Source: Sphingopyxis sp. JAI108 (lineage in GTDB: Bacteria > Pseudomonadota > Alphaproteobacteria > Sphingomonadales > Sphingomonadaceae). From it: a stretch of 64,000 bases of DNA. The position numbers were made by a program, and so were the translations under genes. The DNA is taken from positions 725,604-789,603 of the forward strand of contig NZ_JACCCJ010000002.1 in NCBI RefSeq assembly GCF_013410105.1. Direction: 5' to 3'. The notes under the pieces were generated by a model, which was not told the DNA's origin, searched no databases, and saw only the letters and a list, made by a program, of their open reading frames with translations. Positions within the stretch are counted from its first letter, which is position 1. Every line of letters starts with the position of its first letter. This document shows, in pieces, positions 47,899 through 57,608 of this stretch.

Positions 47899-49793
47899 AC
47901 TGGCTCGCCCTCACCGCGGCGACGTCGGAAGCCGCTGAGAAGGTCGCCGAAGCCGCGACCGACACGGCGCTGATCGAAGGCGCGATCCTGCTCGGCGTCG
48001 CGACCTTGTTCGTGCTGATCTTCCGCCGGCTCGGCCTCGGCGCGGTACTCGGCTATCTGATCGCGGGCGCGGTCGTCGGGCCGCACGGGCTCGGGCTCGT
48101 CGGTGGCGGCGAATCGAAGCTGGCCTTTGCCGAACTCGGCATCGCCTTCCTGCTCTTCCTCGTCGGGCTCGAACTGTCGCCGCGCCGGCTCTGGGACATG
48201 CGCCGCGCGATCTTCGGTCTCGGCATGATGCAGGTCGCGGTCACGGGACTTATACTGACCGGCCTCATCTATCTGACCCTCGGCTTCAGCCCGGCCGCCT
48301 CGCTCGCGCTCGGCCTGCCGCTCGCGCTGTCCTCGACGGCGCAGGTGCTGCCGGGGCTCAAAAGCTCGGGGCGGATCAATTCGCCCTTCGGCGAAAAGGC
48401 CTTTTCGATCCTGCTGTTCCAGGATCTGGCGATCGTCCCGATGATCACCATCGTCGCCGTGCTGTCGCGCGCACCCGCCGATCCCTCGGCGCCGCCGGGG
48501 TGGCAGATGGCCTTCTTCACCTTGTGGGCGATCGTCGTGCTGGTGCTGGCGGGGCGCTTCATCGTCAATCCGCTGCTTCGCATCGTCGGCCGCTATGGCG
48601 AGCGCGAGCTGTTCGTCGTCGTCGGGCTGCTGACCATCCTTGCGAGCGCCGCCTTGATGCACAGCCTGCATCTGTCGACCGCGCTCGGCGCGTTCATCGC
48701 CGGCGTGATGCTGGCCGATTCGCCCTATCGGCACGAAATCGAGTCGGACGTCGAGCCTTTCCGTCTGATCCTGCTCGGCCTCTTCTTCCTCGCGGTCGGA
48801 ATGGTGCTCGACGTCGGCGCGGTGATGGAACGTCCGTTGCTCGTCCTCTCGCTGGCGCTCGGGCTGGTCGCGGTGAAGGTCGTCGTGCTGACGCTGATCG
48901 TAAAGGCATTCGGCAAGAGCTGGCAGGCGGCGCTAGGCCTCGGCCTGTTGCTCAGCCAGGGCGGCGAGTTCGGTTTCCTGCTCTTCGCGCAGGCGTCCGA
49001 CGCGCTGCTCATCGAACCCGAGGCCGCGAGCCTGTTCAGCGCCGTCGTGACGCTGTCGATGGTGACGACGCCGTTCCTTATGCTGTTCGCGCGCAACCTG
49101 GAGTTCGCACCCGGAGCCGACGAATCCGATCTCGACGATCCCGAAGGGGCGCCGCGCGGATCGGCGATCGTCGTCGGCTATGGCCGCTTCGGCCAGATCG
49201 TGTCGCAGATGCTGCACGGCGTCGCCTGCTCGGTCACGCTGATCGACAAGAAACCGAGCCAGATCGAGCTGTCGAGCCGCTTCGACACCAAGGTTTATTT
49301 CGGCGACGGGCTACGCGTCGACCTGCTCCGCCGCGCGGGCGCCGAAGAAGCGCGGCTGATCATCTTCTGTATCGACGATGCCTCGGTCGATGCGGCGGCG
49401 CTGAAGCCGATCGTCGAAGCCTTTCCGAACGCGAAGATATTGATGCGCGTGTTCGATCGCCGCCAACTGCTCGCGGTCGACGGCGCGGGGGTCGATACGG
49501 TCGTGCGCGAAGTCTTCGAAAGCTCGGTCGCGATGGGGCTGACAGCACTGCGCTATCTCGACGTCGACCCGAGCGAGATGGACGATGTCGAGGCGACGTT
49601 GCGCCATCTCGACGAAACGCGGCTCCGGGCGCAACTCGACGAGGGCGACCTGTCGGCGGGGATGGACCATCGCTTCAAGCCGGGGGGCGGGCGCGAAGCC
49701 GACAGCGTGCTCGAAAAGTTCCGGCGCAAAAGGCTCGCGGCGAAGATCGCGCGCGAAGAGAATGAGGCGATGGGGCTCACGAGCGAGAGCTAG
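47895..49793 (+). CDS. CPA2 family monovalent cation:proton antiporter (KefB type)
   Basis: 632 residues from ATG at 47895 (overlap ATGA). About 12 membrane helices, with GYLIAGAVVGPHGLGLVGGG and LLFLVGLELSPRRLWDMRRA in the first half and LLSQGGEFGFLLFAQASD later. A C-terminal RCK_N (TrkA-N) domain carries the nucleotide motif IVVGYGRFGQIVSQML. It exchanges K+ or Na+ for H+ across the inner membrane, as in KefB/KefC. No Kef glutathione-binding partner gene is beside it. Confidence 0.93.
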   Translation: MNWLALTAATSEAAEKVAEAATDTALIEGAILLGVATLFVLIFRRLGLGAVLGYLIAGAVVGPHGLGLVGGGESKLAFAELGIAFLLFLVGLELSPRRLWDMRRAIFGLGMMQVAVTGLILTGLIYLTLGFSPAASLALGLPLALSSTAQVLPGLKSSGRINSPFGEKAFSILLFQDLAIVPMITIVAVLSRAPADPSAPPGWQMAFFTLWAIVVLVLAGRFIVNPLLRIVGRYGERELFVVVGLLTILASAALMHSLHLSTALGAFIAGVMLADSPYRHEIESDVEPFRLILLGLFFLAVGMVLDVGAVMERPLLVLSLALGLVAVKVVVLTLIVKAFGKSWQAALGLGLLLSQGGEFGFLLFAQASDALLIEPEAASLFSAVVTLSMVTTPFLMLFARNLEFAPGADESDLDDPEGAPRGSAIVVGYGRFGQIVSQMLHGVACSVTLIDKKPSQIELSSRFDTKVYFGDGLRVDLLRRAGAEEARLIIFCIDDASVDAAALKPIVEAFPNAKILMRVFDRRQLLAVDGAGVDTVVREVFESSVAMGLTALRYLDVDPSEMDDVEATLRHLDETRLRAQLDEGDLSAGMDHRFKPGGGREADSVLEKFRRKRLAAKIAREENEAMGLTSES

Positions 49794-49809
49794 GGGCCCG
49801 CCGACGCTG

Positions 49810-50916
49810 CTATGCGGCGCGCTGTCCGTCGAGGAACGCCGCCACCGCATCGAGGCCATATTCGTCGGTGACGAAGCTTTGCCCGATGCCGCGCGTCAGG
49901 ATCAGCGGCAGCTTGCCGCCGCGCACCTTCTTGTCGTGTGCCATATGCGCGGCGAGTTCGCCGCCGCCCGTGTTCACCCCCGCGCTCGCAAGGCTGTGCG
50001 GCAGATCGACGCTCGCGAGGTGATCGCGCACGCGGTCGGCATCCTCCGGCGCACACAGGCCGTTCGCGGCCGAGAATTGATGCGCGAGCACCATGCCCGC
50101 CGCGACCGCCTCGCCATGGAGCAGTCGGTCCGAATAGCCCGTTTCGGCCTCGAGCGCGTGGCCGAAGCTGTGCCCGAGGTTGAGCAGCGCGCGAATATCC
50201 TGCGTCTCGCGCTCGTCGGCGGCGACGATCCGCGCCTTGGCCGAAACGCTGTGGGCAATTGCCTTATGCCGTGCCGCGCTGTCGCCCGCGAGCAAGGCCG
50301 CGCCATTCGCTTCGCACCAGGCGAAAAAACCGGCGTCGTCGATCAGCCCATATTTGACGACCTCGGCATAGCCGGCGCCGAGCTCGCGGCGCGGCAGCGT
50401 TTCGAGCGTCGTCGGGTCGATCACGACCATCGCGGGCTGATGAAAGGCGCCGATCAGATTCTTACCCGCGGGCACGTTGATCGCGGTCTTGCCGCCGACG
50501 CTGCTGTCGACCTGCGCGAGCAGGGTCGTCGGGACCTGGACGAAGTTGCAGCCGCGCTTGACGATGCTGCATGCGAAACCGACGAGGTCGCCGATCACGC
50601 CTCCCCCCAGGGCGATGACATGGTCGCCGCGTTCCACGCCTTCGCCGATCAGCCATTCGGTGAGGCGCGCGAGGCCGGCCCAGCTCTTGGTACCCTCGCC
50701 GGGGTCGAGCACGAAGGAGGAGAAGGAGATGTTCGCCATCGCCAGCGAAGTGCCGAGCGGGATCAGATAATGGTCGGCGACATGGCTGTCGGTGACGATC
50801 ATCGTGCGCGGACGCTTCAGTATCGGCGCGACATGTTCGCCGATCTCGCGGATCAGCCCGTCGCCGATCAGGATCGGATAGCTGCGAGCGCCCAGCTCTA
50901 CGGTCAGCTTTTCCAT
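49810..50916 (-). CDS. aroB: 3-dehydroquinate synthase
   Basis: 368 residues from ATG at 50916. NAD-linked motifs and zinc site: GGGVIGDLVGFACSIVKRG (about 99-117), TTLLAQVDSSVGGKTAIN, AGYAEVVKYGLI, and LNLGHSFGHALE with the metal-binding histidines. It makes 3-dehydroquinate in the shikimate pathway. Start overlaps the aroK stop by 13 nt, so aroK-aroB is an operon, the usual proteobacterial arrangement. Convergent with the KefB-type antiporter (16 nt gap). Confidence 0.97.
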   Translation of the reverse strand: MEKLTVELGARSYPILIGDGLIREIGEHVAPILKRPRTMIVTDSHVADHYLIPLGTSLAMANISFSSFVLDPGEGTKSWAGLARLTEWLIGEGVERGDHVIALGGGVIGDLVGFACSIVKRGCNFVQVPTTLLAQVDSSVGGKTAINVPAGKNLIGAFHQPAMVVIDPTTLETLPRRELGAGYAEVVKYGLIDDAGFFAWCEANGAALLAGDSAARHKAIAHSVSAKARIVAADERETQDIRALLNLGHSFGHALEAETGYSDRLLHGEAVAAGMVLAHQFSAANGLCAPEDADRVRDHLASVDLPHSLASAGVNTGGGELAAHMAHDKKVRGGKLPLILTRGIGQSFVTDEYGLDAVAAFLDGQRAA

Positions 50917-51482
50917 TGCGGATCTTCCCACTTTGACAGGGCCTCCAGGATCGCGCGCACCGTATGGTCGTGCGGCGTGCTCGCCGAGCTGATGCGCAGA
51001 TGCGCCTCGGCATAGATGGGATTGCGGACCGCCGCCAGTTCGCGCAGCACCGTGCCGGGGTCGCGGTCTTTCAAAAGCGGGCGGTGGCTGCGGCGTCCGA
51101 CGCGTTCGACGAGCGTCGGGATGTCGGCGTCGAGCCAGATGCAGAGGCTGTCGCGCAGGATCAGCTCGCGGGTCTCTTCATTGATGAAGGCCCCGCCGCC
51201 GGTGGCGAGAACCATCGGTTTTCCGCCGAGCAGGCGCGCGATCACACGGCGCTCGCCGTCGCGGAAATGCGCTTCGCCGAAGCGCGCGAAAATGTCGGAG
51301 ATCGTCATTCCGGCGGCGCGCTCGATCTCGTCGTCGGCGTCGGCGAAACGCATGCCGAGGCGCTGCGCGAGGCGGCGGCCGACGGTCGACTTTCCCGAGC
51401 CCATCAGCCCGACGAGCACGATCGACCGGTCGCGGATCGACGCGGCTATGGCTGGCGAAGGGCTTTTCGGGTTTCGCGACAT
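50904..51482 (-). CDS. aroK: Shikimate kinase
   Basis: 192 residues from ATG at 51482 (MSRNPKSPSPAIAASIRD); the frame is open to further ATGs at 51554 and 51566 and no Shine-Dalgarno separates them. P-loop GLMGSGKSTVGRRLAQRLG, DADDEIERAAGMTISDIF for shikimate, and GGGAFINEETRELI are present. It phosphorylates shikimate. aroB follows with overlap. An N-terminal extension of about 20 residues precedes the usual kinase start. Confidence 0.94.
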   Translation of the reverse strand: MSRNPKSPSPAIAASIRDRSIVLVGLMGSGKSTVGRRLAQRLGMRFADADDEIERAAGMTISDIFARFGEAHFRDGERRVIARLLGGKPMVLATGGGAFINEETRELILRDSLCIWLDADIPTLVERVGRRSHRPLLKDRDPGTVLRELAAVRNPIYAEAHLRISSASTPHDHTVRAILEALSKWEDPQWKS

Positions 51483-51669
51483 GGTGCGCGCGGCTATACC
51501 GCCCGTTCGGCGCGGAACAATGGTTTTGCGCGATATGGGACGAACGGCGGTCATTGGATATTGCACGCCGGGGCCGGATCGGGAAAAGGCCGCGTTGCGG
51601 CGTCATCGCCGATCGGCCCGGAATGATTGAGGTGAATGTGACCGACAAGTTTGCCGAAGGCGCGACGCG

Positions 51670-53484
51670 ATGAAGAAGAAGGCGCTGTCGCTGACGCTGG
51701 GCCTGTCGGCCACCGCGCTCGCGGCCATATTGGTGCTGCCCGTGATCGCGCAGGAATCGCTGCTGCCCGAAGGGTTCGGCAACCCCGCCGACACGCCCAC
51801 CCCGAAATCGTCGCCGACGCCGTCCCCGTCGCCCACAGCGACGCCCGCGCCCGGTTCGGCGCCGGCCAACGGTGTTGCGCCGCCAACCGTTGCCCCGACG
51901 CTCGATAGCGCCACCATCGGCGCAGCGGACGAAGAGGGCGAGCAAGCGGAAGAGGTCGAATCGGGCGGGCTGAAATATGACCTGCCGCCGGGAGCGCGCC
52001 GCCTGCTCACGCGCATCGGGCCGCTCACGCCGGAAACCGGGGGGCTCGCCCCCGACGCCTTCGGCATTCGCGGCCAATATGCCGCGGCGATCATGCGCAA
52101 GACGAACGGCCAGTTCGCGTCGCGCTGGGGCCAGATTTTGCTCCGCCGCGCGCTCGCGTCCGCGATCGACACGCCGGATACCATCAACGGCGCCGACCTG
52201 GCGGCCGAGCGCGCGTCGCTGCTGCTGCGCATGGGCGAATCGATCACCGCACGCCGGATCGTCCAGTCGGTCGACTATGACCGTGCGAGCCCTCGCCTCG
52301 TCGCCGCGGCGCAGCAGGTCTATCTCGCCAACGCCGATCCGGCGGGGATGTGCCCCTATGTGCCCGCAGGGCTTGCGCATGGCGACGAGCAGGCGTGGCG
52401 CCTTGCGTCGGCGATCTGCTCGGGCCTGTCGGGTGAGGCCGGGCCGGCGGGCTGGGCGATCAGCCGCGTGCGGTCGAGCGGCAGGATCTCGAACTTCGAC
52501 ATATTGCTCGCCGAACGCGTGCTCGGTGCGACCGGCGCCGGACGACGTTCGACGACGATCGAATGGGACAATATCGACCGGATGACGAGCTGGCGTTTCG
52601 GCATGTCGACCGCGACCGCGATCGAGGTTCCCGAAGCGCTGCGGACGTCGGCGCCCTATTATATGAAGGGCTGGACGGTGCTCGCGCCGATGACCGACAT
52701 GCCGGACCGTATCGCCGCGGCGCCCGAAGCTGCGGCGCGCGGCGTGCTGTCGAGCGACGCCTATGTGTCGCTGCTGAGCGCGGCGGCCAGCGAGGAAGAG
52801 CCCGCCGAAGCGCTCGCGGCGCAGACCGACCAGCTTCGCGGAGCCTTTCGCCTCCCGACCGGCGCCGAGCGTTATGCGGCGATGGAGCAGCTTTGGGGCG
52901 CGGGCGGCAATACGGCACAAGGCTATGCCGCGATGGTCGCGACCGCGCGCGCGGCGGCCGCCCTTTCGCCCGGCACCGATACCGGCGGCGATCCGTGGCG
53001 GCTTTTGGGATCGATGCTCGCGGGCGGCTATGACGCGAATGCGCTTGCCTGGGTTCCGGCCGTATCGGTCGGCAGCCGGGCGTGGGGCGTGCTCGCGGTC
53101 GGATCGCCGCGCGCGCTTACCGGCATGAGCGCGAGCGCGGTCGAGGGATTTTCGGACGATGACGACAGCGCGAACACGCTGCGCTCGAAATTCCTGCTCG
53201 CGGGGCTTGCCGGTCTCGGGCGGCTCGATGCGAATGCCGCAGCGTCGGCGGCGGGCGATCTGGATGTCGATCTGGGCAAGCAGACGCGCTGGTCGCGGGC
53301 GATCATGACGGCGGCCGAGCGGCGCGAACCGGGCATGGTGGCGCTGCTCGCGGCCGCGGGAATGCAGGGCGAATGGTCGAAAGTGCCGCCTTATCATCTC
53401 TATTATATCGTCCGCGCCCTTCGTGAAGTCGGCCTGTCGTCGGAAGCGCGGATGATCGCCGCCGAAGCGCTGGTGCGTGTCTGA
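51670..53484 (+). CDS. Large exported protein of unknown function, coupled to xerD
   Basis: 604 residues. Signal peptide MKKKALSLTLGLSATALAAI with cleavage near AQES. Residues 38-65 are Pro/Thr/Ser-rich (TPTPKSSPTPSPSPTATPAP), a probable flexible linker, followed by about 500 residues of Ala-rich helices that look like TPR-type or solenoid repeats (AAERASLLLRMGESITARRI, AEALAAQTDQLRGAFRLPTG). No known domain is recognised. It overlaps the start of xerD by 8 nt, so they are co-translated although they act in different compartments. Likely a sphingomonad-specific envelope protein. Confidence 0.7.
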   Translation: MKKKALSLTLGLSATALAAILVLPVIAQESLLPEGFGNPADTPTPKSSPTPSPSPTATPAPGSAPANGVAPPTVAPTLDSATIGAADEEGEQAEEVESGGLKYDLPPGARRLLTRIGPLTPETGGLAPDAFGIRGQYAAAIMRKTNGQFASRWGQILLRRALASAIDTPDTINGADLAAERASLLLRMGESITARRIVQSVDYDRASPRLVAAAQQVYLANADPAGMCPYVPAGLAHGDEQAWRLASAICSGLSGEAGPAGWAISRVRSSGRISNFDILLAERVLGATGAGRRSTTIEWDNIDRMTSWRFGMSTATAIEVPEALRTSAPYYMKGWTVLAPMTDMPDRIAAAPEAAARGVLSSDAYVSLLSAAASEEEPAEALAAQTDQLRGAFRLPTGAERYAAMEQLWGAGGNTAQGYAAMVATARAAAALSPGTDTGGDPWRLLGSMLAGGYDANALAWVPAVSVGSRAWGVLAVGSPRALTGMSASAVEGFSDDDDSANTLRSKFLLAGLAGLGRLDANAAASAAGDLDVDLGKQTRWSRAIMTAAERREPGMVALLAAAGMQGEWSKVPPYHLYYIVRALREVGLSSEARMIAAEALVRV

Positions 53485-54388
53485 CGGCGCTCTCATCGAG
53501 CGCTTTCTCGAAATGATGGCGGCCGAGCGTGGGGCCGCGCGCAACACGCTTGCCGCCTATCGCCGCGACCTCGAACAGGCGGCGGAGTGGGTCAAAGGTC
53601 CGCTCGGCGACGCCGATGCGCCGGCTTTGCGCAAATTGATGGCCGATTATCAATCGCTTGCGGCGAGCAGCGCGGCGCGCAAATTGTCGGCGTTAAGGCA
53701 GTTCTTCGCGTTCCTGCTCGACGAGGGCGAGCGGGCGGACAATCCGGCCCTCGACATCGCGCGCCCTGCGACGCGCCGGCCGCTGCCGCGGATCCTGACG
53801 CATTCGGACGTCGAACGATTGTTCGAACAGGCGGGTGAGGAAGCCGGGGGCGAAGCGCCGCCTGCCAACGCCGTGCGAATGCTGCTGCTGCTCGAATTGC
53901 TTTATGGTTCGGGCCTGCGTGCGAGCGAACTCGTGTCGCTGCCGCGCCGCGCCGTTGCCGGCGAGCGCGAATATCTGATCGTCCGCGGCAAGGGCGACAA
54001 GGAGCGGCTGGTGCCCCTGTCCGAGCGCGCGCGCGAGGCATTCGATCGCTGGCTGCCCTTGCTGACCGACGGATCACCCTGGCTCTTTCCGTCGGGCAAG
54101 GCGCATGTCTCGCGCGTGCGGCTGTTCCAGATGCTGCGCGAACTGGCGGCGCGCGCCGGGATCGACCCGGCGGCGATCAGTCCGCATGTGCTGCGTCACG
54201 CCTTTGCGACGCATCTGCTCGAGGGCGGTGCCGATCTGCGCGCGCTGCAATTGATGCTCGGCCACGCCGATATCGCGACGACCGAAATTTACACGCATGT
54301 CGATAGCCGCCGCCTGGTCGAACTGGTCAACAAACGGCATCCGCTTGCCCGCATGGATGGCGTTGACCTTGCGGAGCCTTCGTCCTAG
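53477..54388 (+). CDS. xerD: Tyrosine recombinase XerD
   Basis: 303 residues from GTG at 53477. N-terminal SAM-like core-binding domain (ERFLEMMAAERGAARNTLAA) and catalytic domain with Arg148 (GSGLRASELV), Lys172, His237/Arg240 (HVLRHAFATHLLEG), His263 (LGHADIATTE) and Tyr272 (IYTHV). The full set of catalytic residues and the C-terminal end make it the chromosomal dimer-resolution enzyme rather than a phage integrase. Upstream partner is the 604-aa exported protein; accA follows 9 nt later. Confidence 0.94.
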   Translation: MSDGALIERFLEMMAAERGAARNTLAAYRRDLEQAAEWVKGPLGDADAPALRKLMADYQSLAASSAARKLSALRQFFAFLLDEGERADNPALDIARPATRRPLPRILTHSDVERLFEQAGEEAGGEAPPANAVRMLLLLELLYGSGLRASELVSLPRRAVAGEREYLIVRGKGDKERLVPLSERAREAFDRWLPLLTDGSPWLFPSGKAHVSRVRLFQMLRELAARAGIDPAAISPHVLRHAFATHLLEGGADLRALQLMLGHADIATTEIYTHVDSRRLVELVNKRHPLARMDGVDLAEPSS

Positions 54389-54397
54389 CGACTCCGC

Positions 54398-55345
54398 ATG
54401 ACAGCCTTTCTGGACTTCGAAAAACAGGTCGCCGCGCTCGATCGGCAGATTGCCGAACTGCGCGAAATGGGTGACGATCCGTCGCTCAACATCGACAATG
54501 ATATCGCGCGGCTGGAGGACAAGTCCTCCAAACTGTTGCGCGAACTCTATGCCAAGCTGACGCCGTGGCAAAAGACGCAGGTCGCGCGCCACCCCGACCG
54601 CCCGCACTTCAAACACTATGTCGCGGGTCTGTTCGACGACTGGATGCCGCTTGCGGGCGACCGCAATTTCGGCGACGATCAGGCGATCCTCGGGGGTCTC
54701 GCGCGCTTCCGCGGGCGCCGGGTGATGGTGATCGGACATGAAAAGGGCGACGATATCCCGTCGCGCATGAAACATAATTTCGGCATGGCGAAGCCCGAGG
54801 GCTATCGCAAGGCGATCCGCCTGATGCAGCTCGCCGACCGCTTCGGACTGCCGGTGGTGACGCTCGTCGACACGTCGGGCGCCTTTCCCGGTATTCAGGC
54901 GGAGGAGCGCGGACAGGCCGAAGCGATCGCCCGGTCGACCGAGCAATGCCTCGCGCTGGGCGTGCCGATGGTCGCGGCGGTCGTCGGCGAAGGCGGATCG
55001 GGCGGCGCCATCGCGCTGGCCGCGGCGAACCGCGTGCTGATGTTCGAACATGCCGTCTATTCGGTGATCTCGCCCGAAGGCTGCGCCTCGATCCTGTGGC
55101 GCACGTCGGACAAGGCGGCGGACGCCGCCGCAGCGATGAAGATGTCGGCGCAGGACCTGCTCGGCCTGAAGGTCATCGACCGGATCGTTCCCGAACCCGT
55201 CGGCGGCGCGCACCGTGCGCCCGAAGTCGCGATCGCGTCGCTGGGCGATGCGATCGAACAGGAACTGGGGGCGCTGGCGGGACTGCCGCGCGACACGCTG
55301 CTGGCCGCGCGCGAGGAAAAATTCCTCGCCATGGCGCGCGCTTAG
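54398..55345 (+). CDS. accA: Acetyl-CoA carboxylase, carboxyltransferase alpha subunit
   Basis: 315 residues. [20 protein letters not shown] opens it; [40 protein letters not shown] and [20 protein letters not shown] are AccA signatures. With AccD it transfers the carboxyl group from biotin to acetyl-CoA for fatty-acid synthesis. The gene order xerD-accA is common in alphaproteobacteria. Cytoplasmic. Confidence 0.97.
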   Translation: MTAFLDFEKQVAALDRQIAELREMGDDPSLNIDNDIARLEDKSSKLLRELYAKLTPWQKTQVARHPDRPHFKHYVAGLFDDWMPLAGDRNFGDDQAILGGLARFRGRRVMVIGHEKGDDIPSRMKHNFGMAKPEGYRKAIRLMQLADRFGLPVVTLVDTSGAFPGIQAEERGQAEAIARSTEQCLALGVPMVAAVVGEGGSGGAIALAAANRVLMFEHAVYSVISPEGCASILWRTSDKAADAAAAMKMSAQDLLGLKVIDRIVPEPVGGAHRAPEVAIASLGDAIEQELGALAGLPRDTLLAAREEKFLAMARA

Positions 55346-55481
55346 CGGGGTCTTCGCCGGAACCCGATCGCGGGTCGTGGCGTTCCATTTTCGGAAATAG
55401 ACGAGCCGCGGACGATGGCGCGGCTTGCCTTGCCGCGTGGCGGAGATATCGCTCGGCAAGACACAAACGGGAGGCATTTCG

Positions 55482-56981
55482 ATGAGCTGGAAGACGGGAA
55501 GGACACTGGCGGCAGCACTCGTGATGGGCGGGGTCGCGCTGACCGGCGCGGCCGATGCGCAGCTGAGGGCGATCCAGACGCAGACCAACATCTCGCCCGC
55601 CGAGCGCAAGCAGGGCGACGAGGCGCATCCGCAATTGCTCCAGGAATTCGGCGGCGCATACAGTGGGCCGCAGGCCGCCTATGTGAACCGCGTCGGACAA
55701 AATATTGCGGTGCAATCGGGCCTGTCGCGGTCGCCCAGCGACTTCACGGTCACGCTGCTCAATTCGCCGGTAAACAACGCCTTCGCGATCCCCGGCGGCT
55801 ATATCTATGTCACCCGCCAGTTGATGGCGCTGATGAACGACGAAGCCGAGCTTGCGGGCGTGCTCGGGCACGAGGTCGGGCATGTCGCGGCGCAGCACAG
55901 CAAGAAACGCCAGTCGGCGGCGACCCGCAATACCATCCTCGGCGTGCTCGGCGCGGTACTCGGCGGTGCGATCGGCGACAATGGCGGCCTGCTCGGCGGG
56001 CTGGGCGGACTGCTCCAGAATAACGCGATGAAGGTCGCGCAGCTCGCGACGCTCGGCTTTTCGCGCAGCCAGGAATTGCAGGCCGACCAACTGGGGGTCC
56101 AATATCTGCACAGCGCGGGATATGACCCGCTCGCGCTGTCGACGATGCTCGCGAGCCTTGCGAACCAGACGAACCTCGACGCGCGCCTGTCGGGCGGCGA
56201 TGCGCGCTCGCTCCCCGAATGGGCGAGCACCCACCCCGACCCGGCCTCGCGCGTCCGCAACGCACAGACGTTGGCGAGCCGCGTCGGCGGCCGTGGCGGC
56301 AATCGCAACGCTGACGCATTTCTCGCGTCGGTTGATGGCGTCCTCTATGGCGACGATCCGGCACAGGGCGTCGTCGAGGGCCGCGATTTCCTGCATCCCG
56401 ACCTCCGGCTGCGTTTCACGGTGCCGAACGGTTACGGGATGCAGAATGGCACCGACGCGGTGTCGATCAGCGGCAACGGCGGGCAGGCGCAATTTTCGAC
56501 CGGGCCGTATAATGGCGACATGAACGCCTATATTGCTGCGGGTTTCCGCGCGGTTGCGGGCGATACATCAGTCAGCCCGGGCACGATCCAGCGGACGACC
56601 GTGAACGGCATTCCGGCCTCCTGGTCGACGGCGCGTGTCAACAGCCAGTCGGGGCAGGTCGACGTCACCGTCTTCGCCTATGAATTTTCGCGGAGCAGTG
56701 CGTTCCACTTCGTCACACTGACGCAGGCGGGCCGCGGCAGCGTGTTCAATTCGATGTTCACGAGCGTGCGGCGGCTGAGCACGGCCGAAGCGGCAGCGAT
56801 CCGGCCACGGCGCGTCGATGTCGTCACTGTCGGACGCGGCGACACCGTCGCCAGCCTCTCCCGGCGGATGGCGTTCAGCAAATACCAGGCCGAACGCTTT
56901 CAGGTGCTCAATCGTCTGACCGCCTCGAGCCGGCTGACCCCGGGACAGAAGGTCAAGATCGTGGTCTACGCGAACCGGTAA
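55482..56981 (+). CDS. Exported M48 metalloprotease with C-terminal LysM-like domain
   Basis: 499 residues from ATG at 55482 (GGGAGG upstream). Signal peptide with cleavage near AADAQ. Zinc motif HEVGH at 130-134 (LGHEVGHVAAQHSKK) and the third ligand region SRSQELQADQLGVQYL make it an M48B/BepA-like protease, probably in envelope quality control. The middle part is a domain of unknown type (FLHPDLRLRFTVPNGYG). The last 65 residues are LysM-like (VGRGDTVASLSRRMAF, LTPGQKVKIVVY), suited to peptidoglycan binding. A strong terminator follows. Confidence 0.9.
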   Translation: MSWKTGRTLAAALVMGGVALTGAADAQLRAIQTQTNISPAERKQGDEAHPQLLQEFGGAYSGPQAAYVNRVGQNIAVQSGLSRSPSDFTVTLLNSPVNNAFAIPGGYIYVTRQLMALMNDEAELAGVLGHEVGHVAAQHSKKRQSAATRNTILGVLGAVLGGAIGDNGGLLGGLGGLLQNNAMKVAQLATLGFSRSQELQADQLGVQYLHSAGYDPLALSTMLASLANQTNLDARLSGGDARSLPEWASTHPDPASRVRNAQTLASRVGGRGGNRNADAFLASVDGVLYGDDPAQGVVEGRDFLHPDLRLRFTVPNGYGMQNGTDAVSISGNGGQAQFSTGPYNGDMNAYIAAGFRAVAGDTSVSPGTIQRTTVNGIPASWSTARVNSQSGQVDVTVFAYEFSRSSAFHFVTLTQAGRGSVFNSMFTSVRRLSTAEAAAIRPRRVDVVTVGRGDTVASLSRRMAFSKYQAERFQVLNRLTASSRLTPGQKVKIVVYANR

Positions 56982-56999
56982 CGCCGGTCGCGTACGAAA

Positions 57000-57027
57000 A
57001 AGGGCGGTGGGATGACCCACCGCCCTT
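57000..57027. terminator. Bidirectional rho-independent terminator
   Basis: 12-bp perfect stem AAGGGCGGTGGG / CCCACCGCCCTT with loop ATGA, flanked by A-runs and T-runs on both sides. It serves the M48 protease gene (+) and the Flp pilin gene (-). Confidence 0.85.
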
Positions 57028-57068
57028 TCCGATTTCGTCGCGCGCTGAAAGCCCGCGAACCAACGCGA

Positions 57069-57230
57069 TTAGTCGAGGTTCGACGCAACCGAGTTGAAGG
57101 TGTTGCTGACGCTGTTGCCGACGAGGCCCATGGCCGAGATGCCGGCGACGGCGATGAGGGCCGCGATCAGGCCATATTCGATGGCGGTGGCGGCTTTGGT
57201 GTCGCGGACGAACTTCTTGATGAACTTCAT
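57069..57230 (-). CDS. Flp/Fap pilin component
   Basis: 53 residues: MKFIKKFVRDTKAATAIEYG then a hydrophobic helix (LIAALIAVAGISAMGLVG). The motif A-T-A-I-E-Y-G-L-I is the Flp pilin signature, with cleavage by a TadV/CpaA-type prepilin peptidase before the hydrophobic segment. AGGAGA precedes the ATG. A second pilin gene lies 140 bp upstream. No other tad/cpa genes are in the window. Confidence 0.93.
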   Translation of the reverse strand: MKFIKKFVRDTKAATAIEYGLIAALIAVAGISAMGLVGNSVSNTFNSVASNLD

Positions 57231-57372
57231 GACTGGTCTCCTGATTTCACTTACCCTGTTGACGGTCTGGTCTGGGTCAACATCTGCGGTTTAGGGCGAA
57301 TAGGTTTTGAAAATCTTAATGGCATCTGGCGAAAGGCGCGGAATATCGGCCCGAAACGACACAGTAGCGGGG

Positions 57373-57543
57373 CTACATGTTCGTGTCGGCGGCCGTCGAA
57401 ACCTTGCCCCACATATTGCCGGTAGAATTGGCGACATTGCTGACCGCAACGACAGCCGCCAGAAAGATAAGGGCCAGGATCAGCCCATATTCGACGGCTG
57501 TGGCGGCCCTGGTCGACCGCATCAGCCTGTAAAAGTTTCGCAT
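57373..57543 (-). CDS. Flp/Fap pilin component, second copy
   Basis: 56 residues: MRNFYRLMRSTRAATAVEYG then the hydrophobic LILALIFLAAVVAVSNVAN. The signature A-T-A-V-E-Y-G-L-I is kept, but the tail differs from the first copy (STGNMWGKVSTAADTNM). Same strand as the other copy, separated by 142 bp with its own Shine-Dalgarno-like GGGGTGG upstream, so the two may be expressed differently. Confidence 0.9.
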   Translation of the reverse strand: MRNFYRLMRSTRAATAVEYGLILALIFLAAVVAVSNVANSTGNMWGKVSTAADTNM

Positions 57544-57608
57544 TGTTCCACCCCTGACTGAAATATAGTTCCCGAGGGGTCCAACATTCGCACAGGAAGG
57601 TTAACAAT

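Noticed and set aside
53477..54388. Tyrosine recombinase considered as a mobile-element integrase.
   Set aside because: All catalytic residues and the length match chromosomal XerD, and it lies between housekeeping genes next to accA, with no att sites or cargo.
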